From the NCBI RefSeq assembly GCF_963169125.1, contig NC_084794.1, positions 227,041,409 through 227,105,408 of the forward strand: a stretch of DNA of 64,000 bases, read 5' to 3'. Below the pieces are notes generated by a model. It made no database searches. It was given only the letters and a program-made list of their open reading frames with translations, and was not told the DNA's origin. Position numbers and translations under genes: made by a program. Origin of the DNA: Humulus lupulus (lineage: Eukaryota; Streptophyta; Magnoliopsida; Rosales; Cannabaceae). Each line of letters opens with the position of its first letter. Positions within the stretch are counted from its first letter, which is position 1. Below are positions 46,789-57,305 of this stretch, piece after piece.

Positions 46789-48770
46789 TGTAGAGTCCGA
46801 GAATTTACTTAGCTAGTTAGGTAGTAGTAGAAGTAATAGTTAGTAGTAGTTATAGTATGTTCATTACTGTGGATTTTGGTTCAAGCCGGGACTTAGTTGA
46901 ACACTTGTAGCAACACTTATAGATTATATAAGTTTAACCTATAGTTTAAGAATATTAATTATAACATAAGGTTTGATTAATATTGCTGGTCCTAGATATA
47001 TTATTTAATTATAATCTAAGGTTTAGATAGAGCCAATAAGAACATGACACTTGTCATAAGCTTGATTATTGAGGAATTAACTATTTAATGAAAAAAATAA
47101 AGAAATAGAAGCTTTAGCACATACCCGAAACTCTTAGGGTCGTATTATGACACAGTCAAAGTAGTTATCCCATTCAAATTATGCTGAAAAAGTGCAATTA
47201 CGTGTTTAAAATATTCATGTATGCCGATATATCACAGCATGGGAGCCGATATATCGCCTGTCGAAGGATACGGAAAACACGTTGACGTTGTACGAATGTA
47301 CAAACGAAGGCTCGGGACTAGGGCAGAGCCGATATATCGCCACATAGGGGCGATATATCGCCCTTAGTAAGATTTTTTTTTCTTTTCTTTTTAATTTTGA
47401 AAATAAACCTTAACTACTTAGACCTATCTTTGAACGTTTTGACCGAGTCTTAAGCCTCTGATTGATGAATATTCAAAAAAATTTCAATTATATTCATTAT
47501 TTTTATTCAAATAAAAAAGGGGTTAGTTTCACTCCTTACCTCTATAAATAGGACCTAGTACCCAGCCTTTCCTCTCATTCTTCAAGCTGTGATCAGAGAC
47601 TCCAAGGTGCTAGTGTTGCCATAGAGTGATAAACACTTGGGTTGGGAAAAAGCTTGTCATTCTTATGCTTTATAAAATACTTGGGAGGTGAGGTTTAGTG
47701 TATTTCGGTATTGAAGTTAGACCAATCCATAAGGTCAACTAAAGTACTCTTATTCTTTAAGTCCAGCTCTCTAAAACTCTTTAGTTTCTTTAGTTCCTTT
47801 TATTCAGATCCTAACTTTGATATTGGTTTTTGATTAGGTTCTTAAAATTTAAAGATCTTTCTTGGTAAGTTTCTTTTTGAAGGTTTAGTTTCCACATTTA
47901 TTCTTTACTCTTTAGTAATACTGACATTCTTATTGTTGGTTTTAGGAGTGTTCCAAATCCCATCCTTGTTCTCATATCCCGGTATTGGAAAGGAAAATAG
48001 GATAGATTTTGTATGCTTTTATGTTTTGATATATGTTTATGTTATATGTATGATATTTTTTTAGTTGTTTTAGTATATGAATTGTTTAGATAAGAATCAC
48101 ATAATTTGTTTAGATAAAAAATATAGAACTTGTTTAGATAACAAGTCCCAATAGTAGATTCCTTGGGCATATGATTGTTTAGATAACGAGCCCCATAAAT
48201 TTATATGACTTGTTTAGATAACTAGACCCGTAAATTTATGGGCATATGATTGCCTAGCTAGCAAGTCCCAAGAAGTATGATGGCCATTGTAATAGATGTT
48301 GTTTTTATGTAGTTATATGTTTTATAGTATACGATTATGATATAGCCTCATGTTTATGATTTATGTTGTATGTTGTTAGATTTTCCTTGATGGGCATTAG
48401 GCTCATTCCTTTATTTTTTTAGTGTGATGCATGAAACTCGATATGGAGGCGGAAGGATTCTTGGAAGCTTGGCATGTGTGTTGAGGATGAACGGACTGAG
48501 TGGACTGCGAGTCGATCGAGGATGGTGTTATTTTTAATTATTTTAAAATTATATTTCTATGTATTTTCCGCATTTAGTTTTGTAAAATTATGTTTTATGT
48601 TTTAAATAATGGGTACCCATACCAAAATTCTATTTTACTCTGTAATTTCCACAATATTATGCTGAAGTTTTAATAAATTATTATTATTTCCTATGTATAT
48701 GTTCTTCAAAGTAATAGCTATGTTTAGTAGTTCTAATGGTCCAAGGTCTTAGAATAGTTGGGTCGTTATA
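46789..48770 (+). repeat. Solo LTR in the Tat accessory gene
   Basis: The 1982-bp LTR from TGTAGAGTCC to GGTCGTTATA is flanked by perfect GAAAA at 46784-46788 and 48771-48775. The end TATA is probably a decayed TACA. A TATA box (TATAAATA, 47543-47550) supports plus orientation. It contains a CGATATATCG cluster (47223-47365) and a GTTTAGATAA repeat cluster (48085-48260). Confidence 0.88.
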
Positions 48771-48924
48771 GAAAATGGGCTTGTATATCTTCTCGTTTGT
48801 GTTGTTCCTTATGCTCACGGATTAACCGTTAATTTCGCATGGATGACGATTCAGGTCAAGGAGAAAACAGGTGGTAAGGGATGGAAAACTCGGGCCCCCG
48901 CTGATTCTCTGAAGACTGTGACAT
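48771..48924 (-). pseudogene. Tat accessory-gene fragment, N-terminal start
   Basis: On the minus strand an acceptor-like TTCTTGTTAG is followed by ATG (48922-48924) and Ser-rich residues MSQSSE. This is like the E6 accessory start, which also has a Ser-rich MSNSSSS after an acceptor. It continues left into the solo LTR. Confidence 0.5.
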
Positions 48925-49037
48925 CTAACAAGAAAGAAAAAGGTGAGGGCCCATTATAAAAAAGAAGAGGAAATTATTAAGATCTTGATAACTCGAGCTC
49001 GCAAGCTCAAGCTAACAAGATCGCCTTAATCGAGCCT

Positions 49038-49817
49038 GTTGACACAGTTTTTCGCCAATAGGTAATCAAAGGAATAAGAGGATGTGATTAGTGCTAAGTG
49101 ATGAACCCTGACAGATGAATGATCTTAAAATAAAATGATGATACGTATACTTTTTTAGGTGGTTCAAAGGTTAAAATCCTTCTACTCCACCAGCCACTGT
49201 TATTGCTATATTTCTGGTATTCTTTACAGGGTATTTCTTTACACAATCGAATCCTAGCTTTTGCAACTCCCAGGGTCTCCATATTTATAGGAGAGGACAC
49301 CTGGGGGTTGGCAAGGGGGATCATCCCGTGACCTTCTTACCCATCATGTCATTTCTGTGACATTCATGATTAATTCCTAAAACCTGACAAATGAAGTGTG
49401 GTCTAATCAATAGGTAAGGGGGATAATGGGCCGCACGGCCCAACCCATTCGTGGGTGCCTGAACACGCACGTTTATGCTGCGTGTCCGAGAATTTAGGGA
49501 TATATCAGAAACGTGATGTATGATATATGCACGTTTACATTGCGTGGTTGACTCTATATAAAGGGTCACAGCTTCCAACTCAAGCTCGTACCTCGAACTG
49601 GATGTCCCCTTAGTCTGCGGTGTCCATACTCCTGATCCGACTTCTTAGTAATCTTAGTAAGCCTTTCGTTACCTCGAGCTGGCGACAGCAGCTCGGAGCT
49701 CGTGACCTCCATGTGGTTGATATAATTATGCCAAGCCTCAGCTTGCTAATAGCCCATGGAGAATTAGGGTGTACAGAGCCTGATGGCTCAAAATGGCTAG
49801 ATTAACTCAGATGCCAA
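49038..49817 (-). repeat. Tat-type LTR, probably minus orientation
   Basis: TG...CA segment of 780 bp. Read on the minus strand it has a TATA box (TATAAATATGG near 49280-49290) and ends CGAAAAACTGTGTCAACA, resembling the end of the LTR at 50706-51474. I found no target duplication and no clear PBS or polypurine tract, so whether it is a solo LTR or the end of a truncated element is open. Confidence 0.5.
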
Positions 49818-50690
49818 CACCAAACTACTATGAAGTTTGGGGCATCGAGGGTAAACCCACGTGAGTGTGGGGTGGTTATTGTCAGTTTAAGAGTATCCCA
49901 AATTTCTAGGGAAAAAGTGGGCAATTACCCAAAAAGGAGATATTATTGAGATACGTGCGTTAAAACCATAATTCAGAACCCTATTTCTTAAGCTACACGA
50001 AACCTATAACCTATTACCCCATAACCTATAGAAAGGCACCATTTTTATCTATTTTCACCAAATCTTTTTGCCTAAACACATCTCTGATCACTACCAATCT
50101 ACCCAAATCAAAAGACTATCTAGTGCATAAGATATTTTAAGAATTTGGAAGAAACAAGAATTTACACACAGAGGAAACACATATAAAAAATATTTACAAA
50201 GATCAGAGAACTTACACAATGTGGACTATGGGTACGAAGAAATATTGATTGTAGAAGGGGTAGTAGAAATGATCCCACGGAGTTGAAGTTGATGAGGTTA
50301 CGCTGTTTCTTTGGTTTAGAGAATATGCAAAGAAAAGTTTGGTTCGTGTTTGCTTCTGGTTCACATTTTCTTTCTCTGAAGGTGAAAATGCCAAAGTAAA
50401 AAAGAATGGGGAGGAAGGGAGTGTATATATAGATAAAAGGAATGTCAAAGGTTGGGTATTTTTGAACCCTTGATTTGAGTTTAAACTTGATCCAAAGGAC
50501 CACGTTGAATTCTAAAAAAACTGTCGGCAAAAAGGTAATAGGAAAGGACATGTGCATATAGGAGGGTACTTCAGTACTCTCGGTGAGAAATCCCTTAGTG
50601 ACGCATGTCCACACTTGAGTGTGGTAGATAGGCATATTTTCCGAAGGTGAAGTTCAAAAGTTTCCTTCTCAAAGGATTCGAACCAACACT
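49818..50690. other. Unassigned Tat-element interior
   Basis: No recognised protein domain on either strand. Minus-strand frames around 50162-50745 lack family motifs. It ends at the polypurine tract of the next LTR, so it is probably the non-coding 3' region of a truncated element. Confidence 0.4.
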
Positions 50691-50705
50691 TTTGAGGGGG
50701 CAAAA
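50691..50705 (+). other. Polypurine tract
   Basis: TTTGAGGGGGCAAAA immediately before the LTR start marks the 3' end of a plus-strand element whose body is mostly missing. Confidence 0.6.
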
Positions 50706-51474
50706 TATTACACCTAAATTTCGAGAATGAAAGGAATAGCCTCAAAATGCCGACTCAAAATAGTTAAGCTCAAAAAAGGTAAGCTCGTGTATACGGATAC
50801 TAGCAAAAACACTTGTGTGAATTATTAATGGGTTCCAGATCTGCTATCATCACTTCAGTCTACCTACAGGTCTATTACTAGCACTATAGCATGAGTCCCA
50901 TCGTTCGAGCCTGAGTTGTAGGCTCGAAAGTATTGACCTTCTCCGAGTAACGTTCTCAATGAAATTACTATATGAGGAGGGGGTTACAACTGGAACAGTG
51001 AGCTCAAAGCCTGGACCAGTCTCGAAAGCACGTCAACAATATGATCGAGCTCAATGATGCGTTTTGCATTCGAGAATGCTATTAGGAAATCCCTATTCTG
51101 TAGGGATTTGTCATTATTAGATTTTAAATCCCTATTGTCGTGGGATATTATGTAATCAATGCATTTATTATATTTATTTAAAATTATTATGATTGATTGT
51201 AACTTCCCTAAAACAGAGGTAGATATTCTCATGACCAGGTTTATAAATAGCCTGGTCTGATTAATTTGTAGACACGCACAAATAGTACTTAGGAATACTC
51301 TGTCAAATTGCTTTCTGAAAAAGCTTTGAGGGAGTAGTGAGTAATAATAGTGACTCATGGACTAGACATATTTTAACTGCTGAGCCATGTAAGAAGCCTG
51401 TGAATCCTTCTATTTTTTATAGTATCTGTGTTTAGTACTCTTCATATCTAAGTTGACGAAAAATGACGTCAACA
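50706..51474 (+). repeat. E7: 3' LTR of a truncated, probably Tat-type element
   Basis: It begins TATTACACC (probably a decayed TGTTACACC) and ends ATGACGTCAACA at 51474. A TATA box TATAAATAG at 51242-51250 fits plus orientation. To the right, sequence homologous to the 5' LTR of E5 (from 23100) resumes at once, so the right boundary is firm. The left LTR of this element is not in the window. Confidence 0.65.
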
Positions 51475-51595
51475 CAAAGGAATTACTTTTCCAGGGTAAG
51501 GAAATAATTATTATTTTTTTTTGATGAAAAGGGGAATATATTGAAAACCAACCAAACAATTACAAACTCAACAGCCACAACACACAACCGAGAAC

Positions 51596-54500
51596 TTACA
51601 GCTGAACTACTTTGTCAAAAAAAGCACGCTCAAGAGACTTAAGCTTCTTCTTAGCCGGACTAAGAAGTCTACCCCTAACAAAATGTTTAATCAATTTAGT
51701 GACATACCCCACAGAGAAGGAACAAAAATTAAAAATACAATGGTTTCTATTTCTCCAAACCATGTAAACTGAAGCTGCTAAGGCAGCAGACAAAACTATT
51801 TGCTTCAGCCCCTTCGGCTTGCCAGCCATCCAAGAGCTCCAACCATCAATGCTACTCGGCCATAAACCAGAACCCAACCAGTTCTGCACCTGGGAAACAA
51901 CCAGCCTAGAAAACGGGCACTCAAAAAACAAATGAGCATGAGATTCTTGATCCGCTTCACAAACCGGACAGAGCAAGGAAGGAAGGTCCATATGACAGAG
52001 ACTGAGCTTGTCTCTAGTCAAAAGATGGCCCAAGGTAGCGTGCCATAAAATGAATCTGTGTTTAGGAACAGACAAAGAGTTCCAAACTACATTCGCAAAA
52101 ATAACTCTATCTTTGTTAAGCAACTTGTGATACAGACTTTTCAGACAAAGCTTGTTATGATGGACTGCCTCATCAAGTCTAACAACAGGGAAGTCATCTC
52201 TGAGCTTAGTCAATCTTTTCCAATACCAGCTCACATCCTGAGGAGCTCTGTAAAGCCAGAAATCCTGACCTTTTAAGTAAATCGAATCCACCCACTTAAC
52301 CCAAAGAATATCAAGCTTAGACGAAACAGCCCAAATATACTTGGCAAGAAGCACTTTATTCCACATACAGCTATCTTTGAAGCCAAGACCGCCCATACAC
52401 TTAGGCAAGCACACTTGATCCCAAGCAGTGAAGTGCAACTTGCTACGCTAAAAATTTCCATCTTTAACTCCCCAAAGGAAGTTCCTACAAAGCCGATCCA
52501 CCTCCTTGATGACACTCTTAGGGAGAATGAAAATACTCATCCAAAAAGATCTTATGCCCAAAAGCACCGAGTTGATTAATTGAGCCCTCCCCATGAATGA
52601 AAGATGACGGCTTGCCCAAGTGTGAAGTTTAGACTGAATCTTTTTGATAATGAGAGAACAGTCGCCAGCCTTCCATCTAGAAGTTCGAAGAGGAACTCCC
52701 AAATATTTTAGGGGGAACTGCCCTTCAGAAAACTGGAGCCCTTCAATCAAACTAGTAATTTCTTTATCCGCCACGCCACCAAAATAAATCTGAGATTTAT
52801 CCTTGTTGGCTGTCAAACCAGAAGCACAACAGAATGCCTGAAAGCTCTCCTTGATAATCTGAACCGAGCTATTAACCCCCTTGCAAAAAATGACCAAGTC
52901 ATCGGCAAAACAAAGATTGACAAGTTTAAGGCGCTTACATTTAGGATGAAACCGGAATCTCTTGTCCAATGAAGCTTGCTGAAATAATCGGGTACAATAC
53001 TCCATAGCTAAAACAAATAACAGGGGGGAAATCGGGTCCCCTTGTCTAAGCCCCTTCCGACCTCTAAACTTCCCTTGAACCTTCCCATTCATAAGAATTA
53101 GATAGGTAGGATCCTTCAAACAAGCCATGGCCCAATTAATGAATTTAACCAGAAAACAAAACTCAGCGAGAATATCCTCCAAAAAGTTCCAATCTAGCAT
53201 GTCATAAGCTTTGCTCAAATCAATCTTCAAGACACACCTTGGGGAAGTGTTTTTCCTCTTATAGCCTTTGATAATATCCTGAAGGATTAGAATATTATGC
53301 GCCAATAACCTGTTTTTAATAAAGGCTCCTTGGTTAGGATGGACCAGACTAGGAAGCACCAAAGCCAATCTACTACAAAGCATTTTAGAAATGCATTTGT
53401 AAATAGAGTTACAAGAAGCAATTGGCCTATAATCAGCTGCCCGAGAAGGAGTCTCAACTTTAGGGATCAAGGAAATAGTAGCCTTATTAATTTCCTCAGG
53501 CAGAAAACCACTGTCAAAGAAACCGATAATAGCAGCTGATATTTCGGTCCCTAACTCGTTCCAAAGAGCTTTGAAAAGTCCCGAGCCAAACCCATCAGGC
53601 CCCGGGCTCTTAATAGACTTAATGCTGAACATCGCTTCTTTAACTTCCTTGATAGAGAAAGGCTTGACTAAACTAACTTGCTGTTCCAACGTCAATCTAT
53701 GACCGAGCTCAAAACAAGATTTCTGAATAGGACTAGAGGCCATGCTTTTGCTTCCCATAATCTTCTGGAAGTGAGTCACAAAATGGTTCACAACATCAGT
53801 AAACTTATCAATATTCTGGCCTGTTTCAGTAACAACCGAAGTGATACAGTTAGAGGCTCTCCTTTGCTTAAGACAGGCGTGAAAATAAGCCGTATTATCA
53901 TCTCCAAACCGCAGCCAGTCCACTTTACTTTTCTGTTTCAAAAAGCTCTCATACACTCTGGCATGGTAATCCAAATTGATACCAGCCTCAGTTTCAATTC
54001 GTTGAAGACTCACTGAGTGAGGATCACTCTGCAGGGATAACTGGGCAGCCTGGAACCTCTCTTTGGCCATTGTGAAATTCTGGCCAACATTTCCCACACT
54101 AAGCCTATTAAACTTCCGAAGCACCCCCTGAAGTCGGTTCAGCTTATAACAGATACGCACCAGCCCAGTCCCTCGAATAGATTTACACCAGTTTTGTAAG
54201 ACAGTAGCCTTAAAATTTTCATGGTTAGACCACATATTGAAGAACCTGAAAAGTTTAATACCACAATTAACAGAAACCTCAGGTTTTATGATACAGTAGC
54301 AATGGTCTGAGTGCATTTCCCAGTTGAACACAGCCTCAGATTGAGGGAAAATGTCCAGCCATCCTTCATTCACAAAGACTCTGTCCAATCTCGAATAAAT
54401 TCTGTCATCCTTCTTCTGATTATTTGTCCAAGTAAAGTGAGACCCCCTAGCACGCATTTCATCAACTAACCCCAAGGCCCTCCAAGCTTGAGCATCAGAT

Positions 54501-54982
54501 AACTCAATGGACGATATAGCACGACCACCAATTCTGTCCGCACTCTCAAAAACAGCATTAAAATCTCCAGTTATCAACCACGCAGTAGCTGGAAAACAAA
54601 GAGTAGTCAGATCCCTCCAGAGAGTCACTCTTTCCTCTATAGAGTTCCTACCATACACAAATGTCACACAAAACTCTTTATTTGTCCTTATGCCCTGAAT
54701 ATAAGTGTGAACCAGCTGGTCTGTTTCATGAAGAACCTTAACAGAAACCAATTGTTGTTGCCAAATAATCAACACTCTGCCATCAGAAACTGAACCCGAA
54801 TAAAAACTCCAGCCTCTAAAAAAAGATTGCATCATCTTCTTAATCTTATCACCCCTAAGCTTGGTCTCCAACAAGCCACCTAAACCAATTTTATTAACAA
54901 AACAAAAGGAGCTCAGAAATTTCTGTTTCTCCTCCTTATTAATGCCTCTAACATTCCAACTAAGGATGCTATGATTCTCCAT
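51596..54982 (-). CDS. LINE ORF2: endonuclease and reverse transcriptase, one in-frame stop
   Basis: ORF2 nicks target DNA and reverse transcribes LINE RNA at the nick. From ATG at 54982: an endonuclease of the exonuclease-endonuclease-phosphatase fold with SWNVRGIN, LLETKL, ITGDFN, SRLDR and SDH, so the N, E, D and H catalytic positions are present. The RT follows with SLIPK, YRPIASCNSIYK, KIDLSKAYD, GLRQGDPISPLLF and the catalytic FADD. At the C-terminus is the RT-associated zinc-binding domain (HATLGHLLTRDKL, CPVCEADQESHAHLFFEC). The frame is continuous for about 1128 residues except for a TAG at 52448-52450, between RT and zinc-binding domain. Only that stop visibly separates it from a complete ORF2. 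Confidence 0.93.
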
Positions 54983-55076
54983 GTAACAAACTGGTTGAAA
55001 TTAGTGCCAAATTTGCTACCTCCAAAACCTTTTCTTGCAACGCACTGTAAGAATTAGTCAAAGTGTTCTTTGCCCT

Positions 55077-56366
55077 CTAGGTGGCCTTTTTGTTCCCTCC
55101 AACCCGTTTAGGGGTAATCCAGTCCGAATTACTGCCTCTCTTGGTCTTACTGATTGGTTTCCGAGTCTGGTTAACACCAGACAGAACATGAGCAGATTTA
55201 GAAGTCTCTTGGGGCATATCCATCTCCTCATTATTCACAGTCAGAGTCTCGTTTCCCTCATTCTCATTGACGACATCACACAGCCCAATGTCAGGAATTC
55301 CTGCCTCTATGACCTCTGAAACAACTTGGGGAACCTTAGGGCCCTGCCCTGCCTCATTCCCCAAACTGGTTTTTGGTCTCCAAATCTCAGCGGGCTTCTT
55401 GTTACACATACTGACAGTGTGACCATACACTTTACAACCCCTGCATTGGGTAGGAAGCCACTCAAACTCCAGAAATTGCTCCACTAACTCCCCTTTCTCA
55501 TTGAGAAATTGAACCGATTTAGGGAGATCCTTCGAGAGTTCTATCTCCACTAAAACTCTAGCGAATTGCATCATAGATCTGTCCTTCGTAACCTTATCGA
55601 CCAATATCGGAACCCCTATTGTGCTCATTAGAGCACTCAAGCACTTAGTACCCCAATATTGCAATCCAAGACCTGGTAATCTAATCCAGACCGGAACAGA
55701 CTTCACTGCCTTCAAGGTGTCCAAATCAGTAGACCAAGGCTTTACTATCACTGGTTTCCTATCAAAATGGAGAACCCCTGCTTCCAAAACCAGATCCCTA
55801 GTGACTTCATCACGAAAGTTAACCAGTGTGAACCCATTATTCAACCTGGAAATTCTCTCAATGCCAAGTTTACCCCATATCCTTTTAATAAATCCCTCAA
55901 AAACTGCAAACGGAGGGTTTGCCCCAAGCACCTGACACACCACAGCTGAACTCCAGAATAAACTCTCAATTTGGACCTCATCCAAATCAACTTGAGCAAT
56001 ACGTTGGCCCTCTTGAACAATTGGTTCCTCAAACCTGAGCTTTGCCCCACCTTGATTAGGAAGCAGGCCGCTGAACTGAGACCATTTATCCCTAGCCTGG
56101 CTTTGAAAATTACCTGAAATCTCAGTCGTATCCTCTACTCCATCGTCTAACAAACCATCTCCAACAGATGTTCCAATACAGTCCGAAGGACCGTGAACTC
56201 CAGCTTCAGGAAAATCCAGCATCGAATCAGTATAAACTTCTTCCATCTCCTCCGGAACAGCATCGTCGGCTACCGTCTGCTGCCCTCCAACCGTTTGGAC
56301 TGCTGGAGAAACATCCACCATCGATTTAGTAGCTGGCTTTAGGGTGCTTTTCTTGCGTCTCGCCAT
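55077..56366 (-). CDS. LINE ORF1: RNA-binding protein with CCHC knuckle
   Basis: ORF1 proteins of plant L1 elements bind the element RNA. I choose the ATG at 56366 (MARRKKST) because it starts a basic N-terminus; the frame is open further upstream but without an ATG. The protein has an acidic variable region, then the domain common to plant L1 ORF1 (LGANPPFAVFEGFIKRIWG, VNFRDEVTRDLVLE, VPVWIRLPGLGLQYW, RVLVEIEL) and a CCHC knuckle CRGCKVYGHTVSMC with all four ligands. A Lys-rich tail follows. The open length is about 429 residues and no lesion is visible. It lies 94 bp upstream of ORF2. Confidence 0.92.
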   Translation of the reverse strand: MARRKKSTLKPATKSMVDVSPAVQTVGGQQTVADDAVPEEMEEVYTDSMLDFPEAGVHGPSDCIGTSVGDGLLDDGVEDTTEISGNFQSQARDKWSQFSGLLPNQGGAKLRFEEPIVQEGQRIAQVDLDEVQIESLFWSSAVVCQVLGANPPFAVFEGFIKRIWGKLGIERISRLNNGFTLVNFRDEVTRDLVLEAGVLHFDRKPVIVKPWSTDLDTLKAVKSVPVWIRLPGLGLQYWGTKCLSALMSTIGVPILVDKVTKDRSMMQFARVLVEIELSKDLPKSVQFLNEKGELVEQFLEFEWLPTQCRGCKVYGHTVSMCNKKPAEIWRPKTSLGNEAGQGPKVPQVVSEVIEAGIPDIGLCDVVNENEGNETLTVNNEEMDMPQETSKSAHVLSGVNQTRKPISKTKRGSNSDWITPKRVGGNKKAT

Positions 56367-57305
56367 GGAGAAACCAGAGAGCACCTAATCGCCTCACCTG
56401 GACTCTTTTACTTTAAGGAAATAATTATTTGATAGTTATGGGTAATTGATTAATTATGAATCAATTAATTATTTAACTATATAGTTTTTTTTTTTTAAAC
56501 TATAGGTTGAAATTAATATTAATCTTGTTTGGATTAATATATAGAGAGAGAATAATAAATATCTTATTTACAATATGATTATTATTTAATTTAAAACCGA
56601 TATTTACAGATAAAGTTAATTTTGAATTAACTGATATTTATATTGGGATAAATATATTGTCTTAAAAGTTGATTAAACAAACAAATGAATTTTTTTTAGG
56701 GAAATCGTAATTGATGTGGGCGACACACTCACTGTATAGTGAGTGTGTGGTGCCACACAGAGGGATTTCCTATCCCTGGGATTTGAATTTTGAATTTCAA
56801 ATTATTTGATTAATCAGTTATTTAATTATTATTTATAAATATGATTTAAATAAATAATTAAATATAAATATCATATTAGTTTAAAGTTTAATTTTATTTT
56901 TAATAAAATAAAGATTATTTAATTAGACTATCTCTTTCTAAGAAAAGATATAGTTTTCTCAAACCTCAAAACTATTCAATACCTTTTCTCTCAATCAAAC
57001 CTCTCTAGATCTCATGTGTTGAGTACATCTAGAGAGTTACATAAATCAAACTTTTGAACCCCACGTGCCCTGAGGATTGGGCTGGAAGATCAATGTGTGA
57101 GCTTTCAGAACACTTGATAGGAATATCGTTGATTTTAAATAAAAAGATTCAAGGAAACTTGATAGGCTACAAAAGGTCATCCCTGATCTGTTTTGTATGT
57201 AATTGAATATTTATATATGTGTATGATTCTGGCTGGCATAATAATTATTAACAAGGGTCCATATATTCCCCTGTGTATGTCTAATTTGATCATTTAATAC
57301 CAACA

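Larger units (their letters stand above)
51513..56413 (-). mobile_element. L1-type LINE, nearly full length
   Basis: The 4.9-kb insertion on the minus strand has ORF1, ORF2 and a short A-rich tail (T-run at 51513-51523). It is flanked by the 16-bp duplication TAAGGAAATAATTATT at 51497-51512 and 56414-56429. Target-primed insertion explains the long duplication and tail. The short 5' sequence before ORF1 (47 bp) suggests slight 5' truncation. The uninterrupted duplication and largely open ORFs make this one of the youngest insertions in the window. Confidence 0.95.
20221..57305 (+). mobile_element. E5: 37-kb composite insertion, copia-like LTR element plus its guests
   Basis: It begins TGTTAGGATT at 20221 and ends CCAACA at 57305, flanked by TAAAC at 20216-20220 and 57306-57310. 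The left LTR (to 24109) is followed by a tRNA-Met type PBS, so the element reads left to right. The last about 890 bp of the block match the end of the left LTR and form its right LTR. Native internal sequence is limited to about 24110-24906 and 37201-38517. No gag-pol of its own is recognisable, so lineage assignment rests on LTR ends and PBS, and it may be a non-autonomous derivative. Everything else is later insertion. Confidence 0.85.
51475..57305 (+). repeat. E5 3' LTR, terminal part, split by the LINE
   Basis: Pieces 51475-51512 and 56414-57305 match the 5' LTR of E5 from about 23100 to 24109. The first part of the LTR is absent, lost with the events that placed Athila and Tat fragments here. 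It ends CCAACA before the TAAAC duplication. Confidence 0.85.

Noticed and set aside
49038..49817. Complete solo LTR with a target duplication
   Set aside because: Flanks GAGCC and CCAAA do not match; it is kept only as an LTR-like segment of uncertain status.
50162..50745. Minus-strand frames of 157, 78 and 77 codons as a possible gene
   Set aside because: No recognisable domain, frames overlap and composition is AT-driven; the region lies between LTR fragments.
52058..55935. Plus-strand frames of 60-112 codons across the LINE
   Set aside because: They are antisense to the well-supported ORF1 and ORF2.
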